Shown piece after piece: positions 25,824-36,000 of a stretch of 64,000 nt of DNA. Numbering within the stretch: the stretch's first letter is position 1; every line of letters begins with the position of its first letter. The translations under genes and the position numbers were made by a program. Under the pieces are notes generated by a model, which saw only the letters and a list, made by a program, of their open reading frames with translations, did not search any database and was not told the origin of the DNA. The DNA is from CBDCWT01 sp965223305 (lineage in GTDB: Bacteria; Planctomycetota; Planctomycetia; Pirellulales; Pirellulaceae): positions 62,001 to 126,000 of the forward strand of contig CBDCWT010000079.1 in the NCBI GenBank assembly GCA_965223305.1, written 5' to 3'.

Positions 25824-26672
25824 GTGAGCACCGAGCCGAAAAGCTCTGCAGAACAAACCGCTGAACCGAGCGTGGACGGCAGCATCCAGGAGGCTGCTTC
25901 GATGGGAGACGTCACGCCGGCGGTTCCTGAGCCAGGCGTTTCTGAGTCTGAGCCGGCCGCGGGTGCGGAATTACCGGAGCCCGAACTGGAGTCGGATCCT
26001 ACTGAACCCGCCAGCGATTCGGTTGCCGATACCGCGCGCGCAGAGCTTGACGAAGCAGAGGACGACGAGCCTGTGGAAGATGTGGAACCACTGGAGTTGG
26101 TGACCGAGACGGACGACGACCAGGAGGATACGACCATGCGGTGGTACATCCTCAAGGTTCAGGTGAATCGTGAGGATTCGATCCGGGATGCCCTGCAGCG
26201 GCGCGTCAAGATTGAGGGTTTGGATGCCTACTTTGGCAGTATCGTTGTACCTACAGAGGACGTAGCAGAGTTTACTAAGAGCGGAAAGCGGCGGGTCGTC
26301 AAGAAGAAGCTCTATCCCGGCTACATCATGGTGAACATGGTGATCAACGACGACACTTGGTTTGTCGTTCGCGAGACGCCGGGCATCGGTGACTTTACCG
26401 GCTCGGCGGGTAAGCCGACGCCGATGGACAATGGAGAGGTCGAGAGGATTTTGAATCTGGGCGACACTGACGAGGACGGCGACACTCAGATCAAGACTTC
26501 GATTCCCTATTCGCCCGGTGACCGCGTCCGCGTCAAAGAAGGATATTTTCAGAACTTCGAGGGTGATGTCGAGTCGGTCGACGAGGCAAATGGTCGTGTG
26601 ACGGTGATGATCAACATTTTCGGGCGTTCGACTCCTGTGGAACTTGAACATTGGCAGATTGAGTCGGTGTGA
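25824..26672 (+). CDS. nusG: Transcription termination/antitermination factor NusG with possible acidic N-terminal extension
   Basis: Binds RNA polymerase and couples it to Rho or the ribosome. The NGN domain begins MRWYILKVQVNREDSIRDAL (nt 26136 on), with KKKLYPGYIMVNMVINDDTW inside. The KOW domain reads YSPGDRVRVKEGYFQNFEGD. Two starts are credible. GTG 25824, nine bases after AGGGGTGG, gives 282 residues with about 104 very acidic Glu/Asp/Ser/Pro-rich residues in front. ATG 26136, eight bases after a perfect AGGAGG (26122-26127), gives the canonical 178 residues. The longer frame is fully open and compositionally protein-like, so both forms may be made. Confidence 0.93.
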   Translation: MSTEPKSSAEQTAEPSVDGSIQEAASMGDVTPAVPEPGVSESEPAAGAELPEPELESDPTEPASDSVADTARAELDEAEDDEPVEDVEPLELVTETDDDQEDTTMRWYILKVQVNREDSIRDALQRRVKIEGLDAYFGSIVVPTEDVAEFTKSGKRRVVKKKLYPGYIMVNMVINDDTWFVVRETPGIGDFTGSAGKPTPMDNGEVERILNLGDTDEDGDTQIKTSIPYSPGDRVRVKEGYFQNFEGDVESVDEANGRVTVMINIFGRSTPVELEHWQIESV

Positions 26673-26679
26673 GCGGGGG

Positions 26680-26699
26680 GCGGCAACGCTGCTTGCCGC
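26680..26699 (+). promoter_or_regulatory. Hairpin in the rplK leader
   Basis: GCGGCAA and TTGCCGC pair around CGCTGC between nusG and rplK. In E. coli the rplK-rplA leader binds L1 for feedback control. This hairpin is in the right place, but I cannot show that it mimics the L1 site on 23S rRNA. Confidence 0.3.
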
Positions 26700-26746
26700 G
26701 CCACATCTCTGGCGAAGTCTAGCGATACAGCAGGTGGAAAGAAGAG

Positions 26747-27172
26747 ATGGCAAAACAACTTGTTGGGCAGGCGAAGTTTCAGGTTCCGGGAGGCCAGGCC
26801 ACTCCGGCCCCCCCCGTCGGTACTTCGTTGGGTAAGTACGGCATCAATCTGGGTCAGTTCGTTCAACAGTTCAACGACCGCACGAAGGAGTATGCGGGGA
26901 CGCCAATCCCGGTGATCGTGTCGGTCTACAGTGATCGGACGTTCGACTTCGTCACCAAGAGCCCTCCGGCCGCATCGCTGCTGAAGCAGGCGGCGGGAAT
27001 CGCCAAGGGCTCGGGGGTTCCCAACAAAGAAAAGGTGGGCAGCGTCACGATGGCTCAGATCGATGACATCTGCCAGAAGAAGATGGCTGACTTGAACGCC
27101 CGCGACCTGGAACGCGCGCGGAATTTGATTGCAGGGACCGCGCGGAGCATGGGAATCGAAATCGAAGGTTAA
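26747..27172 (+). CDS. rplK: 50S ribosomal protein L11
   Basis: Part of the GTPase-associated centre of the large subunit. 141 residues, the standard length. It starts MAKQLVGQAKFQVPGGQATP, with PPVGTSLGKYGINLGQFVQQ matching the thiostrepton-binding N-terminal domain. The C-terminal RNA-binding domain is ITMA-like (VGSVTMAQIDDICQKKMADL). It is followed 19 bases later by rplA, the usual pair. ATG 26747 has AGAAGAG just upstream. Confidence 0.97.
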   Translation: MAKQLVGQAKFQVPGGQATPAPPVGTSLGKYGINLGQFVQQFNDRTKEYAGTPIPVIVSVYSDRTFDFVTKSPPAASLLKQAAGIAKGSGVPNKEKVGSVTMAQIDDICQKKMADLNARDLERARNLIAGTARSMGIEIEG

Positions 27173-27191
27173 GCAGTCGAGGTCAGGGGGA

Positions 27192-27872
27192 ATGCCGAAA
27201 CATTCTAAGAGGTATCGGGCGCTCGCCGACAAAAACAAGGCGGACGCGCCCCTCGCGCTGGGGAAAGCAGTGGAGTTGCTGAAAGAGTTCTCCACCACCA
27301 AGTTCGACCAGACCGTGGAGGTCCACATGCGCTTGGGTATTGATCCCAAGCAAGCGGATCAGATCATTCGCGGATCGGTGGTGCTTCCAAATGGCATTGG
27401 TCGCACGCAGCGAGTCATTGTCTTTGCGAAAGGCGATCTAGCCGACCAGGCGCAGGAAGCCGGTGCGGATGTCGTTGGGCAAGAAGACTTGGCGGAGCGA
27501 ATCAAAGGCGGATGGTTGGACTTTGACGTCTGCATTGCTGCACCGGACATGATGGGATTGGTCGGACCATTGGGCCGTGTACTAGGTCCCCGTGGTTTGA
27601 TGCCTTCGCCTCGCGCCGGTACGGTGACGCCGGAGGTAGGTAAGGTCGTTCAGGAATACAAGGCGGGCAAGGTCGAGTTTCGCAACGACGCCGGCGGCAA
27701 CGTCCACGCAGTTGTCGGCAAGCTGAGCTTCGACAATCAGAAACTGGCAGAAAACGTGCAGGCATTCATCGACCACATCGTGGGGCTGAAGCCGCTCGCC
27801 GTGAAGGGCACCTATGTGAGAAACATCTCGCTGAGTGCGACGATGAGCCCTGGAGTGCGAGTAGCCGCTTAG
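27192..27872 (+). CDS. rplA: 50S ribosomal protein L1
   Basis: Forms the L1 stalk of the large subunit and in many bacteria represses its own operon. 226 residues from ATG 27192 (MPKHSKRYRALADKNKADAP), preceded by a CAGGGGG site; the upstream extension of the frame overlaps rplK and is not used. The signature DVCIAAPDMMGLVGPLGRVL and GPRGLMPSPRAGTVTPEVGK are typical. Followed by rplJ after 47 bases. Confidence 0.97.
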   Translation: MPKHSKRYRALADKNKADAPLALGKAVELLKEFSTTKFDQTVEVHMRLGIDPKQADQIIRGSVVLPNGIGRTQRVIVFAKGDLADQAQEAGADVVGQEDLAERIKGGWLDFDVCIAAPDMMGLVGPLGRVLGPRGLMPSPRAGTVTPEVGKVVQEYKAGKVEFRNDAGGNVHAVVGKLSFDNQKLAENVQAFIDHIVGLKPLAVKGTYVRNISLSATMSPGVRVAA

Positions 27873-27919
27873 TTGTCGGTGATCACAACAGCAAAACAAA
27901 TAGACGGCGAGCACGTGAA

Positions 27920-28438
27920 ATGAGTAAGTACGTCAAGGACCTATTGACCAAGGACTTGTCGAAGAGGCTGGACGGCGTGGAAGACGCTTTGCTGGTGGAC
28001 GTCATCGGGCTGGACGCGAATCGATCGGTGCTGTTGCGTCGGCAGTTGCGCGAGCAGGATATCTCGTTGATGGTTGTCAAGAACAGCCTCGCCAAGCGCG
28101 CCACCGAGGGAACGCCGCTGCATGCCGCGTTTGAAGGAGCCGAGGGATCCCTGGCATTGGTGTGGGGCAGCGAGGACTTTGTTTCTCTGACCAAAGTCGT
28201 CAGCGAGCTTGACAAGAACCCCGACTACGAGCACTTCACGACCCGGGGCGGCGTGATGGACGGCGAAGCGCTGTCGGCGGAAAAGGTCAAAGAGATCAGC
28301 AAGTGGCCCAACCGCCTGGAGCAGCTAAGCATCCTTTCCGGCCAGATCTTGTCACCGGGAGCGCAGCTGCAATCCCAGCTGAACGCACCGGGTGGCTTGT
28401 TGGTTAGCCAGTTGGATAAGAAGTCAGAAGAGGAGTAG
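27920..28438 (+). CDS. rplJ: 50S ribosomal protein L10
   Basis: Base of the L7/L12 stalk. 172 residues: the N-terminal domain that binds 23S rRNA and L11 (LLVDVIGLDANRSVLLRRQL, MVVKNSLAKRATEG), then a helical tail (LNAPGGLLVSQLDKKSEEE) that holds L7/L12 dimers. The 47-base gap to rplA is too short for a full L10 leader of the E. coli type. Start ATG 27920 has only a weak ribosome site. Confidence 0.95.
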   Translation: MSKYVKDLLTKDLSKRLDGVEDALLVDVIGLDANRSVLLRRQLREQDISLMVVKNSLAKRATEGTPLHAAFEGAEGSLALVWGSEDFVSLTKVVSELDKNPDYEHFTTRGGVMDGEALSAEKVKEISKWPNRLEQLSILSGQILSPGAQLQSQLNAPGGLLVSQLDKKSEEE

Positions 28439-28560
28439 CAAGCGCTGGGCCGTCCCCGCGGCGGATGGTCGGCGACACCGCCCACTACGAGTCATTAATT
28501 CCAGGCACTTGTTCCCGCAAAGTGCCAGCATTCAGTAAGACGGAAAGGAATAGCACGAAG

Positions 28561-28968
28561 ATGTCCGATACTGCGACGGTCGAGGTGACACCAGAACTGA
28601 AAGATCTTGGCGACAAAATCGCCGAATTAACTCTGAAGCAAGCCAAAGAGCTGAGCGATTACATCAAGGACGCCTACGGCATCGAACCCGCTTCGGGTGG
28701 TGCCGTGATGATGGCTCCCAGCGCTTCTGACGACGGAGGCGGCGGAGCCGAGGAGCAGACGGAATTCGATGTGGTGATGACCGGGTTTGGCGACAAGAAG
28801 CTCGAAGTCGTCAAGGTTGTCAAGAATCTGACTGGCTCGTCGTTGATGGATGCGAAGAAGCTGGTTGAAGCTGCTCCCGCCTCAATCAAGGAGAAAGTCT
28901 CCAAGGAAGAGGCGGAGAAAGTCAAGGAAGAGTTAGAGAAGGCTGGCGCGTCAGTCGAACTCAAGTAA
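28561..28968 (+). CDS. rplL: 50S ribosomal protein L7/L12
   Basis: Stalk protein that recruits translational GTPases. 135 residues from ATG 28561. A dimerisation domain (LGDKIAELTLKQAKELSDYI), an Ala/Ser/Gly/Asp hinge and the C-terminal factor-binding domain (FDVVMTGFGDKKLEVVKVVK, LMDAKKLVEAAPASIKEKVS) are in the usual order. The start is preceded by AAAGGAA. It lies 122 bases after rplJ and 249 before rpoB. Confidence 0.96.
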   Translation: MSDTATVEVTPELKDLGDKIAELTLKQAKELSDYIKDAYGIEPASGGAVMMAPSASDDGGGGAEEQTEFDVVMTGFGDKKLEVVKVVKNLTGSSLMDAKKLVEAAPASIKEKVSKEEAEKVKEELEKAGASVELK

Positions 28969-29084
28969 GCGTGATCAGCAACACGATGCCACCGCAGCTT
29001 GGCAGCACCAAGCGGGATATTTTGCAGGCTGCGGTGCGGGTGGGTGATGCTTGTTAGTACGTCCGCCATTTTCCCAGAATCCCA

Positions 29085-29110
29085 GATCGAGCTTGCCAAC
29101 GGGCTCGATC
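29085..29110 (+). promoter_or_regulatory. Hairpin between rplL and rpoB
   Basis: GATCGAGC (29085-29092) pairs exactly with GCTCGATC (29103-29110) around a 10-nt loop. There is no T-run. In other bacteria this gap holds a partial terminator or RNase III site that sets the ratio of ribosomal protein to polymerase messages; that role is inferred from position. Confidence 0.4.
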
Positions 29111-29217
29111 AGGCTGATTGTGTCTGGATGCGCACATCTCCAGCCGCATTCTCGCGGGGCCGCGCCGTTGTGTCGTCCGTCTGAAGCCTCCATTCTTAAC
29201 GGGGAGCATTTCTAAAT

Positions 29218-32200
29218 ATGGCAACTCCAGAAGTCCGCCGGCTGATGCCTCACGAAGTCCGCCAATTCGGTAGCGGACGTGAAGCTCAAGTGACACCTGA
29301 TCTGACTCAGATTCAGACGAATAGCTACGCCGCATTCCTGCAAGAGGAAGTGTCTCCCCATCGACGCAAGGACCATGGTTTGGAAAGCGTCATGCGGGAG
29401 ATCTTCCCGATCGAGAGCTACGACAAACAGATCAACCTCGAGTTTCTCAAGTACGAGCTGGGCAAACCGCGCTATACACCGGAGGAGTGCCGCCAGCTGC
29501 GTTTGACTTACGGTAAGCCATTCCGAGTTTGGCTGCGGCTGAATAAGGACGAGCCGGTGGAAGAAGAGGTCTATCTCGGCGACATTCCCATCATGCTGGG
29601 CGGCGGTGAGTTCATCATCAACGGCGCCGAACGCGTAGTTGTCAGCCAGCTGCACCGCAGCCCCGGTGTTGACTTTGTTTTGGAGCAGGATGGTACTTCA
29701 GACCGCAAGCTGCCCAGCTGCCGGATCATCCCCGAACGGGGGAGTTGGATCGAAATCAACGTCACCAAGAAAGAGGCGTTGAGCGTCAGGATTGACCAGA
29801 GCGGTAAGTTCTCAGCATTGACGTTGCTGCGGGCGATGGACCCCAGATTCAGCTCCGATGCCGACTTGCTCCGCGTCTTCAACGACTCGACCGTCGAGAA
29901 AATCGTAGACGGCCGCAGCGCCAGCAAGATCGAGGGCAAGATCGCGGTCGACGACGTTGTTTATCCCACGTCCAGCGAACGGGCTGGTGAAATTGTCGTC
30001 GAAGCAGGACACCTGATTACGAAGAACGCGGCCGAGTTGATTTGCACTGCAGGGATCAGCAAGGTTGAAGTGATGCCGGCTCCAAAGTCCCAGTTGATTT
30101 TGAACAGCCTGGCCGAAGACGCAACTTCGAGTCATGAGGAGGCACTGCTCCGGATCTACCAGCGACTTCGCCCGGGAAATCCACCGCAGCTCGAGAAAGC
30201 GAAGACGCTCTTCCAAGAGAAGTTTTTTGATGTCAATCGCTACCGGCTGGGACGCGTTGGACGGTTTCGCATTAACCGCAAGTTAGATCTCGCAGTTTCT
30301 GAAAGGGAAATGACGCTGCGACCGGACGATCTGATTTCGTCGGTCCGTTATCTGCTGGGTTTGGTCGTCTCTGATGCTGGAGCAGAAATCGACGACATTG
30401 ACCACCTTGGCAACCGCCGGCTGCGTACGATCGATGAGCTGGCTTGCGACGAGCTCCGCAAGGGGTTCCTCAAGCTGCGCCGCACGGTTCAGGAGCGGAT
30501 GAGTCTGAAGGACGCCGAGGACATGACGCCCAGGAGCTTGGTCAACCCCAAGAGCGTCTCGGCAGCGATCGAGTACTTCTTTGGCCGGGGTGAGCTCTCG
30601 CAGGTTGTCGACCAGACAAATCCGCTTTCTCAGCTGACCCATGAGCGAAGGCTGTCGGCGCTCGGGCCAGGTGGACTAAACCGGAAGCGAGCCGGTTTCG
30701 AGGTACGAGACGTCCATATTTCGCACTATGGACGCATCTGCCCCATCGAGACGCCGGAAGGGACGAACATCGGTTTGATTTCGAGCCTGGCGATTTATGC
30801 CGGTGTGGATGAGTACGGTTTCCTGATTACGCCCTACAGAAAGGTCGCTAAAGGAAAGCTCACCGATGAAGTTGTCTGGTTGCGGGCCGACGAGGAAGCC
30901 GATTCGTATGTCGCCCCTGCCGACTCAGAGGTGAACGGTGGGAAGCTGGCCGGAGGAAGCAACCTGATTGCCAGATTCCATTCCGACTTCCATATCGTTT
31001 CGCCCGAGCAAGTCGAGTACATCGACATCGCGCCCAGCCAGATGGTGGGCGTTTCCGCAGGTTTGATACCGTTTCTGGAGCACGATGACGCCAACCGGGC
31101 ACTGATGGGATCCAACATGCAGCGACAGGCGGTGCCTTTGCTGGTCACCGAGCCCCCCATCGTAGCGACGGGCATGGAGAAAGAGGTCGCACGGAATTCG
31201 AGCATGGTGGTCAAGGCGCTGCGGGCCGGCAAGGTGACCTACTGTGACGCGGAACGCATCGAAGTGGGTGCCGACGTCTATTCGCTGAAGAAGTTCGTGG
31301 GGCTGAACGAGCGTACTTGTTTGAATCAGAAACCAGTCGTGCAGCTGGGCGATAAGGTCGAGCGGGGACAGGTCATCGCCGACGGCGCCGCGTCGTTTCA
31401 GGGTGAGCTGGCCCTTGGTCGCAACGTCTTGGTGGGGTTCATGTCGTTCGACGGCTACAACTACGAGGACGCGATCATCATCAGCGAGGAATTGGTCAAG
31501 AACGACGTCTATACATCCATTCACATCGAAGAGTTTGATGTTGAGATTCGCGAGACGAAGTTGGGGCGTGAGGAGTTCACACGCGACATTCCCAATGTCA
31601 GCGAAAAAGCTCTGCGGAACTTGGACGAGAACGGTATCGTCCGCACGGGAACTTACGTTCGGCCCGGAGACATCCTTGTCGGAAAAGTCTCGCCGAAGTC
31701 CAAGACCGAGTTGACCCCCGAGGAGAAACTGCTGCACGCCATCTTCGGGCGCGCTGGAGAGGACGTCAAGAATGACTCGCTCGAGGTGCCCTCGGGTATC
31801 GAGGGGATTGTGATCAACACGCAGAAGTTCTCCCGGCGAATGAGTCTCGGAGAAGACGAACGCAAGAAGTTCGAGAAAGAACTGAAGGACGTCGAGTCGG
31901 AGGGCAACAGCCGAGTTTCCGAAGTATTCGGCGAGCTGATTCACACGATGGAAAAAGAGCTGGGCAGGACGCTGACCGACGAGGATGGCACGCCGCTTGT
32001 CCGGGACCAAGACTCGAAGTACATCGCAGAACGTGCGCAGCAGTTCCGCCTGGAGACCATCACGGCCAACATGCGCAGTGAAGACCTCATCAAGCGGATC
32101 GAGGAGGCTTACAAGGGCCAGTGGGCTGGTGTCGAGGCGGCCATCGATGACCGCGATCGAAAGCTCAATAGCATGAAGCGCGGCGACGAGCTCCGTAGCG

Positions 32201-32940
32201 GGGTGCTGCAGATGGTGAAGGTCTACATCGCCACGAAGCGGGTTATCTCGGTCGGAGACAAGATGGCAGGTCGTCACGGCAACAAGGGGGTGATTTCCAA
32301 GATTCTCCCGGTTGAAGACATGCCGTTCTTGCCGGACGGTTCTCCCATCCAGATCATGCTGAATCCGCTCGGCGTACCGAGCCGCATGAACGTTGGTCAG
32401 ATCCTGGAGACACACCTCGGCTGGGCGGGTGCTAAGCTCGGCTTTCAGGCTGTGACTCCCGTGTTTGACGGTGCATCGGAGAAGGACATTAACAACTGCC
32501 TGGGTGAAGCCGATTTACCCGATCACGGCAAGGTCCGGCTCCATGATGGGCGTACCGGCGAGCCGCTCGAGCAGGAGACGACGGTCGGGTACATCTACAT
32601 GTTGAAGCTCCATCACCTTGTCGACGACAAGGTCCATGCCCGCAGCACGGGCCCCTACTCGCTGATTACCCAACAGCCGCTTGGCGGCAAGGCACGTTTT
32701 GGGGGCCAGCGTTTCGGAGAAATGGAAGTCTGGGCTCTAGAGGCCTACGGAGCGGCCTACATTCTGCAGGAGTTGTTGACCGTCAAGAGCGACGATGTCG
32801 AAGGCCGCACAAAGATCTACGAGTCGATGGTGAAGGGCGAGAACACCCTAGAGGCCGGTACGCCGGCCAGCTTCGATGTCCTCACGAACGAGATTCGAGG
32901 GCTCGCACTGAACATGCAATTGGAAAAGCGGCGCGTCTAA
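29218..32940 (+). CDS. rpoB: DNA-directed RNA polymerase subunit beta
   Basis: 1240 residues, catalytic core subunit of RNA polymerase. The rifampicin-pocket region reads FFGRGELSQVVDQTNPLSQL then THERRLSALGPGG, with the residues usually found in sensitive enzymes. ICPIETPEGTNIGLISSLA, SNMQRQAVPLL, YNYEDAIIISEELVKNDVYT and GRHGNKGVISKILPVEDMPF follow in order. The C-terminus (QQPLGGKARFGGQRFGEMEV) is complete. rpoC follows 93 bases later. No insertion of unusual size is apparent. Confidence 0.98.
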   Translation: MATPEVRRLMPHEVRQFGSGREAQVTPDLTQIQTNSYAAFLQEEVSPHRRKDHGLESVMREIFPIESYDKQINLEFLKYELGKPRYTPEECRQLRLTYGKPFRVWLRLNKDEPVEEEVYLGDIPIMLGGGEFIINGAERVVVSQLHRSPGVDFVLEQDGTSDRKLPSCRIIPERGSWIEINVTKKEALSVRIDQSGKFSALTLLRAMDPRFSSDADLLRVFNDSTVEKIVDGRSASKIEGKIAVDDVVYPTSSERAGEIVVEAGHLITKNAAELICTAGISKVEVMPAPKSQLILNSLAEDATSSHEEALLRIYQRLRPGNPPQLEKAKTLFQEKFFDVNRYRLGRVGRFRINRKLDLAVSEREMTLRPDDLISSVRYLLGLVVSDAGAEIDDIDHLGNRRLRTIDELACDELRKGFLKLRRTVQERMSLKDAEDMTPRSLVNPKSVSAAIEYFFGRGELSQVVDQTNPLSQLTHERRLSALGPGGLNRKRAGFEVRDVHISHYGRICPIETPEGTNIGLISSLAIYAGVDEYGFLITPYRKVAKGKLTDEVVWLRADEEADSYVAPADSEVNGGKLAGGSNLIARFHSDFHIVSPEQVEYIDIAPSQMVGVSAGLIPFLEHDDANRALMGSNMQRQAVPLLVTEPPIVATGMEKEVARNSSMVVKALRAGKVTYCDAERIEVGADVYSLKKFVGLNERTCLNQKPVVQLGDKVERGQVIADGAASFQGELALGRNVLVGFMSFDGYNYEDAIIISEELVKNDVYTSIHIEEFDVEIRETKLGREEFTRDIPNVSEKALRNLDENGIVRTGTYVRPGDILVGKVSPKSKTELTPEEKLLHAIFGRAGEDVKNDSLEVPSGIEGIVINTQKFSRRMSLGEDERKKFEKELKDVESEGNSRVSEVFGELIHTMEKELGRTLTDEDGTPLVRDQDSKYIAERAQQFRLETITANMRSEDLIKRIEEAYKGQWAGVEAAIDDRDRKLNSMKRGDELRSGVLQMVKVYIATKRVISVGDKMAGRHGNKGVISKILPVEDMPFLPDGSPIQIMLNPLGVPSRMNVGQILETHLGWAGAKLGFQAVTPVFDGASEKDINNCLGEADLPDHGKVRLHDGRTGEPLEQETTVGYIYMLKLHHLVDDKVHARSTGPYSLITQQPLGGKARFGGQRFGEMEVWALEAYGAAYILQELLTVKSDDVEGRTKIYESMVKGENTLEAGTPASFDVLTNEIRGLALNMQLEKRRV

Positions 32941-33033
32941 AACACGAAATTGATCCCTTGGTTCCCCTTACCCAGCAGGGGAGCATGCGAGATACCCACA
33001 CCACGCGGTGATCCCAATAAGGAGCACAGGCAG

Positions 33034-36000
33034 ATGACACTCGGCGAATCCTCCTACGACCGCATCAACGATTACGCAGCAGTCAAGATCAGCCTGGCCA
33101 GGCCTCACGATATTCGCAGTTGGTCGTTCGGCGAAGTCAAGAAGCCGGAGACGATCAACTATCGCACCTATCGGCCGGAAAAAGATGGTTTGTTTTGCGA
33201 GCGGATCTTTGGTCCCGAGAAGGACTGGGAATGCGCGTGCGGCAAGTACCGTGGCATGAAATACAAGGGGATGATCTGCGACCGCTGCGGCGTCAAAGTA
33301 ACGCACTCGCGTGTACGCCGCAAACGCATGGGGCACATCGAGCTCGCCGCTCCGGTGGTCCATATTTGGTTCTTCAAGGCGATGCCCAGCAGGTTGGGTA
33401 ATTTGCTGGAAATGAAAACGACCAGTTTGGAAAAGGTCATCTACTTTCAGGACTATGTTGTCGTCGAACCGGGCGACACCAGTCTCGAACGAGCCCAGTT
33501 GCTGACCGAAGAGGAGTATCGAGCGGCCAAAGAGCAGTGGGGAGATGGGGCGTTCGAAGCGGACATGGGAGCGGAGGCGGTCCGCAAGCTGCTCGTCAAC
33601 CTCGATCTCGTGAAGCTCTCCCAGGATCTCCGCGAAGAGCTGGGCAAGACGAACTCGAAGCAGCGGCGGAAGGATCTCATCAACCGCCTCAAGATCGTCG
33701 AGTCGATTCGCGACAGCGATAACCGGCCGGAGTGGATGGTGCTGGATGTGATTCCGGTCATTCCGCCCGACCTCAGGCCTCTCGTGTTGCTGGACTCGGG
33801 GAATTTTGCCACCAGCGACCTGAACGACCTCTATCGACGCATCATCAACCGAAACAACCGGTTGCGAAAGCTAGTCGATCTCAATGCGCCGGAAGTCATC
33901 ATTCGCAACGAAAAGCGCATGTTACAGCAGTCGGTCGATGCACTCTTTGACAACAACCGCTGCAAGCGGCCGGTGCTGGGCAGCAGTAATCGCCCGCTCA
34001 AGTCCCTGACCGACATGATCAAAGGAAAGCAAGGACGGTTTCGCGAGAATCTGTTGGGCAAGCGAGTCGACTACTCCGCGCGAAGTGTGATTGTGGTGGG
34101 TCCGAAGCTGAAATTGCACCAGTGCGGTCTGCCCAAGAAGATTGCGCTAGAGCTCTACCAGCCGTTCATCATCCGGCGGCTCAAGGAACTTGGGCATGCG
34201 GACACCATCAAGAGCGCCAAGAAGATGTTGGAACGCAAGGACGAGGAGGTCTGGGATATCTTGGAGCAGGTCATCCAGAACCATCCAGTGTTGCTCAACC
34301 GCGCTCCCACACTGCATCGCATGGGTATTCAAGCTTTTGAGCCGACGTTAGTCGAGGGCAACGCCATCCACTTGCATCCGCTGGTGTGCAAGGGTTTCAA
34401 CGCCGACTTCGACGGAGATCAGATGGCGGTTCACCTTCCGCTGTCGATCGAGGCACAGGTCGAAGCACACACATTGATGCTCTCGACCAATAACATCTTC
34501 GGTCCCGCCAACGGCCGACCGATTATGAGCCCATCGCAAGATACGGTCATGGGCTGCAACTACATCACGCTGGACATGCCCAATCGCCGAGGAGAGGGGA
34601 TGACTTTCTCCTCGCTCGAAGAGGCAGACCTTGCCTACTCGCTAGGCGTCATCGACATGCATGCTCTGATCAAGGTCCGCCTACCGGCGAATCGCCGAGT
34701 GAAGAGCGAAGAGGAGGATTCCAAGCCTGGAGCGCTGATCACGACCTCGTACGGGCGGATCTTGTTCAACATGATGCTGCCGGACGGTATGGACTACTAC
34801 AACCAGACGCTCAAGTCTGGTGACCTGGCGACTGTGATCTCCGACTGCTACCAGAAGCTGGGACGTAGCGCGACGATCAATCTGCTTGACGACATGAACC
34901 AGCTTGGTTTCCGCGAGAGCACACGCAGCGGCCTGTCGTTTGCAACGGACGATCTGGTGACGCCGGCGTCCAAGACGAAGTTCATTGCGGATGCTGAAAA
35001 GCAGGTACTGAAGTACAGGAAGCTGTACGAGCGCGGTGTGATCACCGACCAGGAGCGCTACAATCAGGTCTTGGATACTTGGACGCATACCCGCGAGTCG
35101 ATTACCGGTGAGATGATGGACGCCATGAAGTCTGACGACCGTGGCGGCTTCGGTTACGTCAACCCGGTTTACTTGATGGCTCATTCCGGTGCTCGGGGCG
35201 GTGTCGAACAGATTCGCCAGCTGGCGGGCATGAGAGGTTTGATGGCGAAGCCAACGGGAGAGATCATCGAGACCCCGATCAAGGCGAATTTCCGCGAGGG
35301 TTTGAGTGTGCTCGAGTACTTCAGCTCAACACACGGGGCTCGCAAGGGGTTGGCCGACACGGCGCTGAAGACCGCTGACTCCGGGTACCTCACCCGTAAA
35401 CTGGCTGACGTTGCCCAGAACGTGGTGGTGACTCTCGACGATTGCGGTACGACTCAAGGTGTCACGAAGGGCGTTATCTACCGTGGCGAAAAGGTCGAGG
35501 TCCGTTTGGCAGATGCTGTCAACGGCCGGGTGAGCCGCCAGAACATCGTTAATCCGATCACGGACGAAGTCATTGTGCGGGAGAACGAGCTGATTACACC
35601 AGACATCGCCCGCAGGATCGAAGAGCTGGGACTTGAGAAGATCCAGGTCCGCAGTCCGATGACGTGCGATGCCCCACTAGGAGTGTGCCGCCTGTGCTAC
35701 GGAATGGACCTCTCGACGGGAACGATGGTCGAGGAAGGTATGGCGGTCGGCATCATTGCCGCCCAGAGCATCGGTGAACCGGGTACGCAGCTGACGATGC
35801 GTACGTTCCACATCGGAGGTACGGTCAACACCAGCGTCGAGGAGAGTGAGACTCGGGCGAAGCGCGGCGGGGTTGTCCGATTCACGCGGATGCGGGTTGT
35901 CAAGACGGAGGAGGGTAAAGACCTCGTACTCACCCGCAACGGGGAGATTGCCATTCTCGATCCCAAGGGCCGTGAGATCGAGAAGTACGAAGTGCCGACA

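Noticed and set aside
30925..32415. Leftward 496-codon ORF opposite rpoB
   Set aside because: Antisense of conserved rpoB codons; no independent start signal or family.
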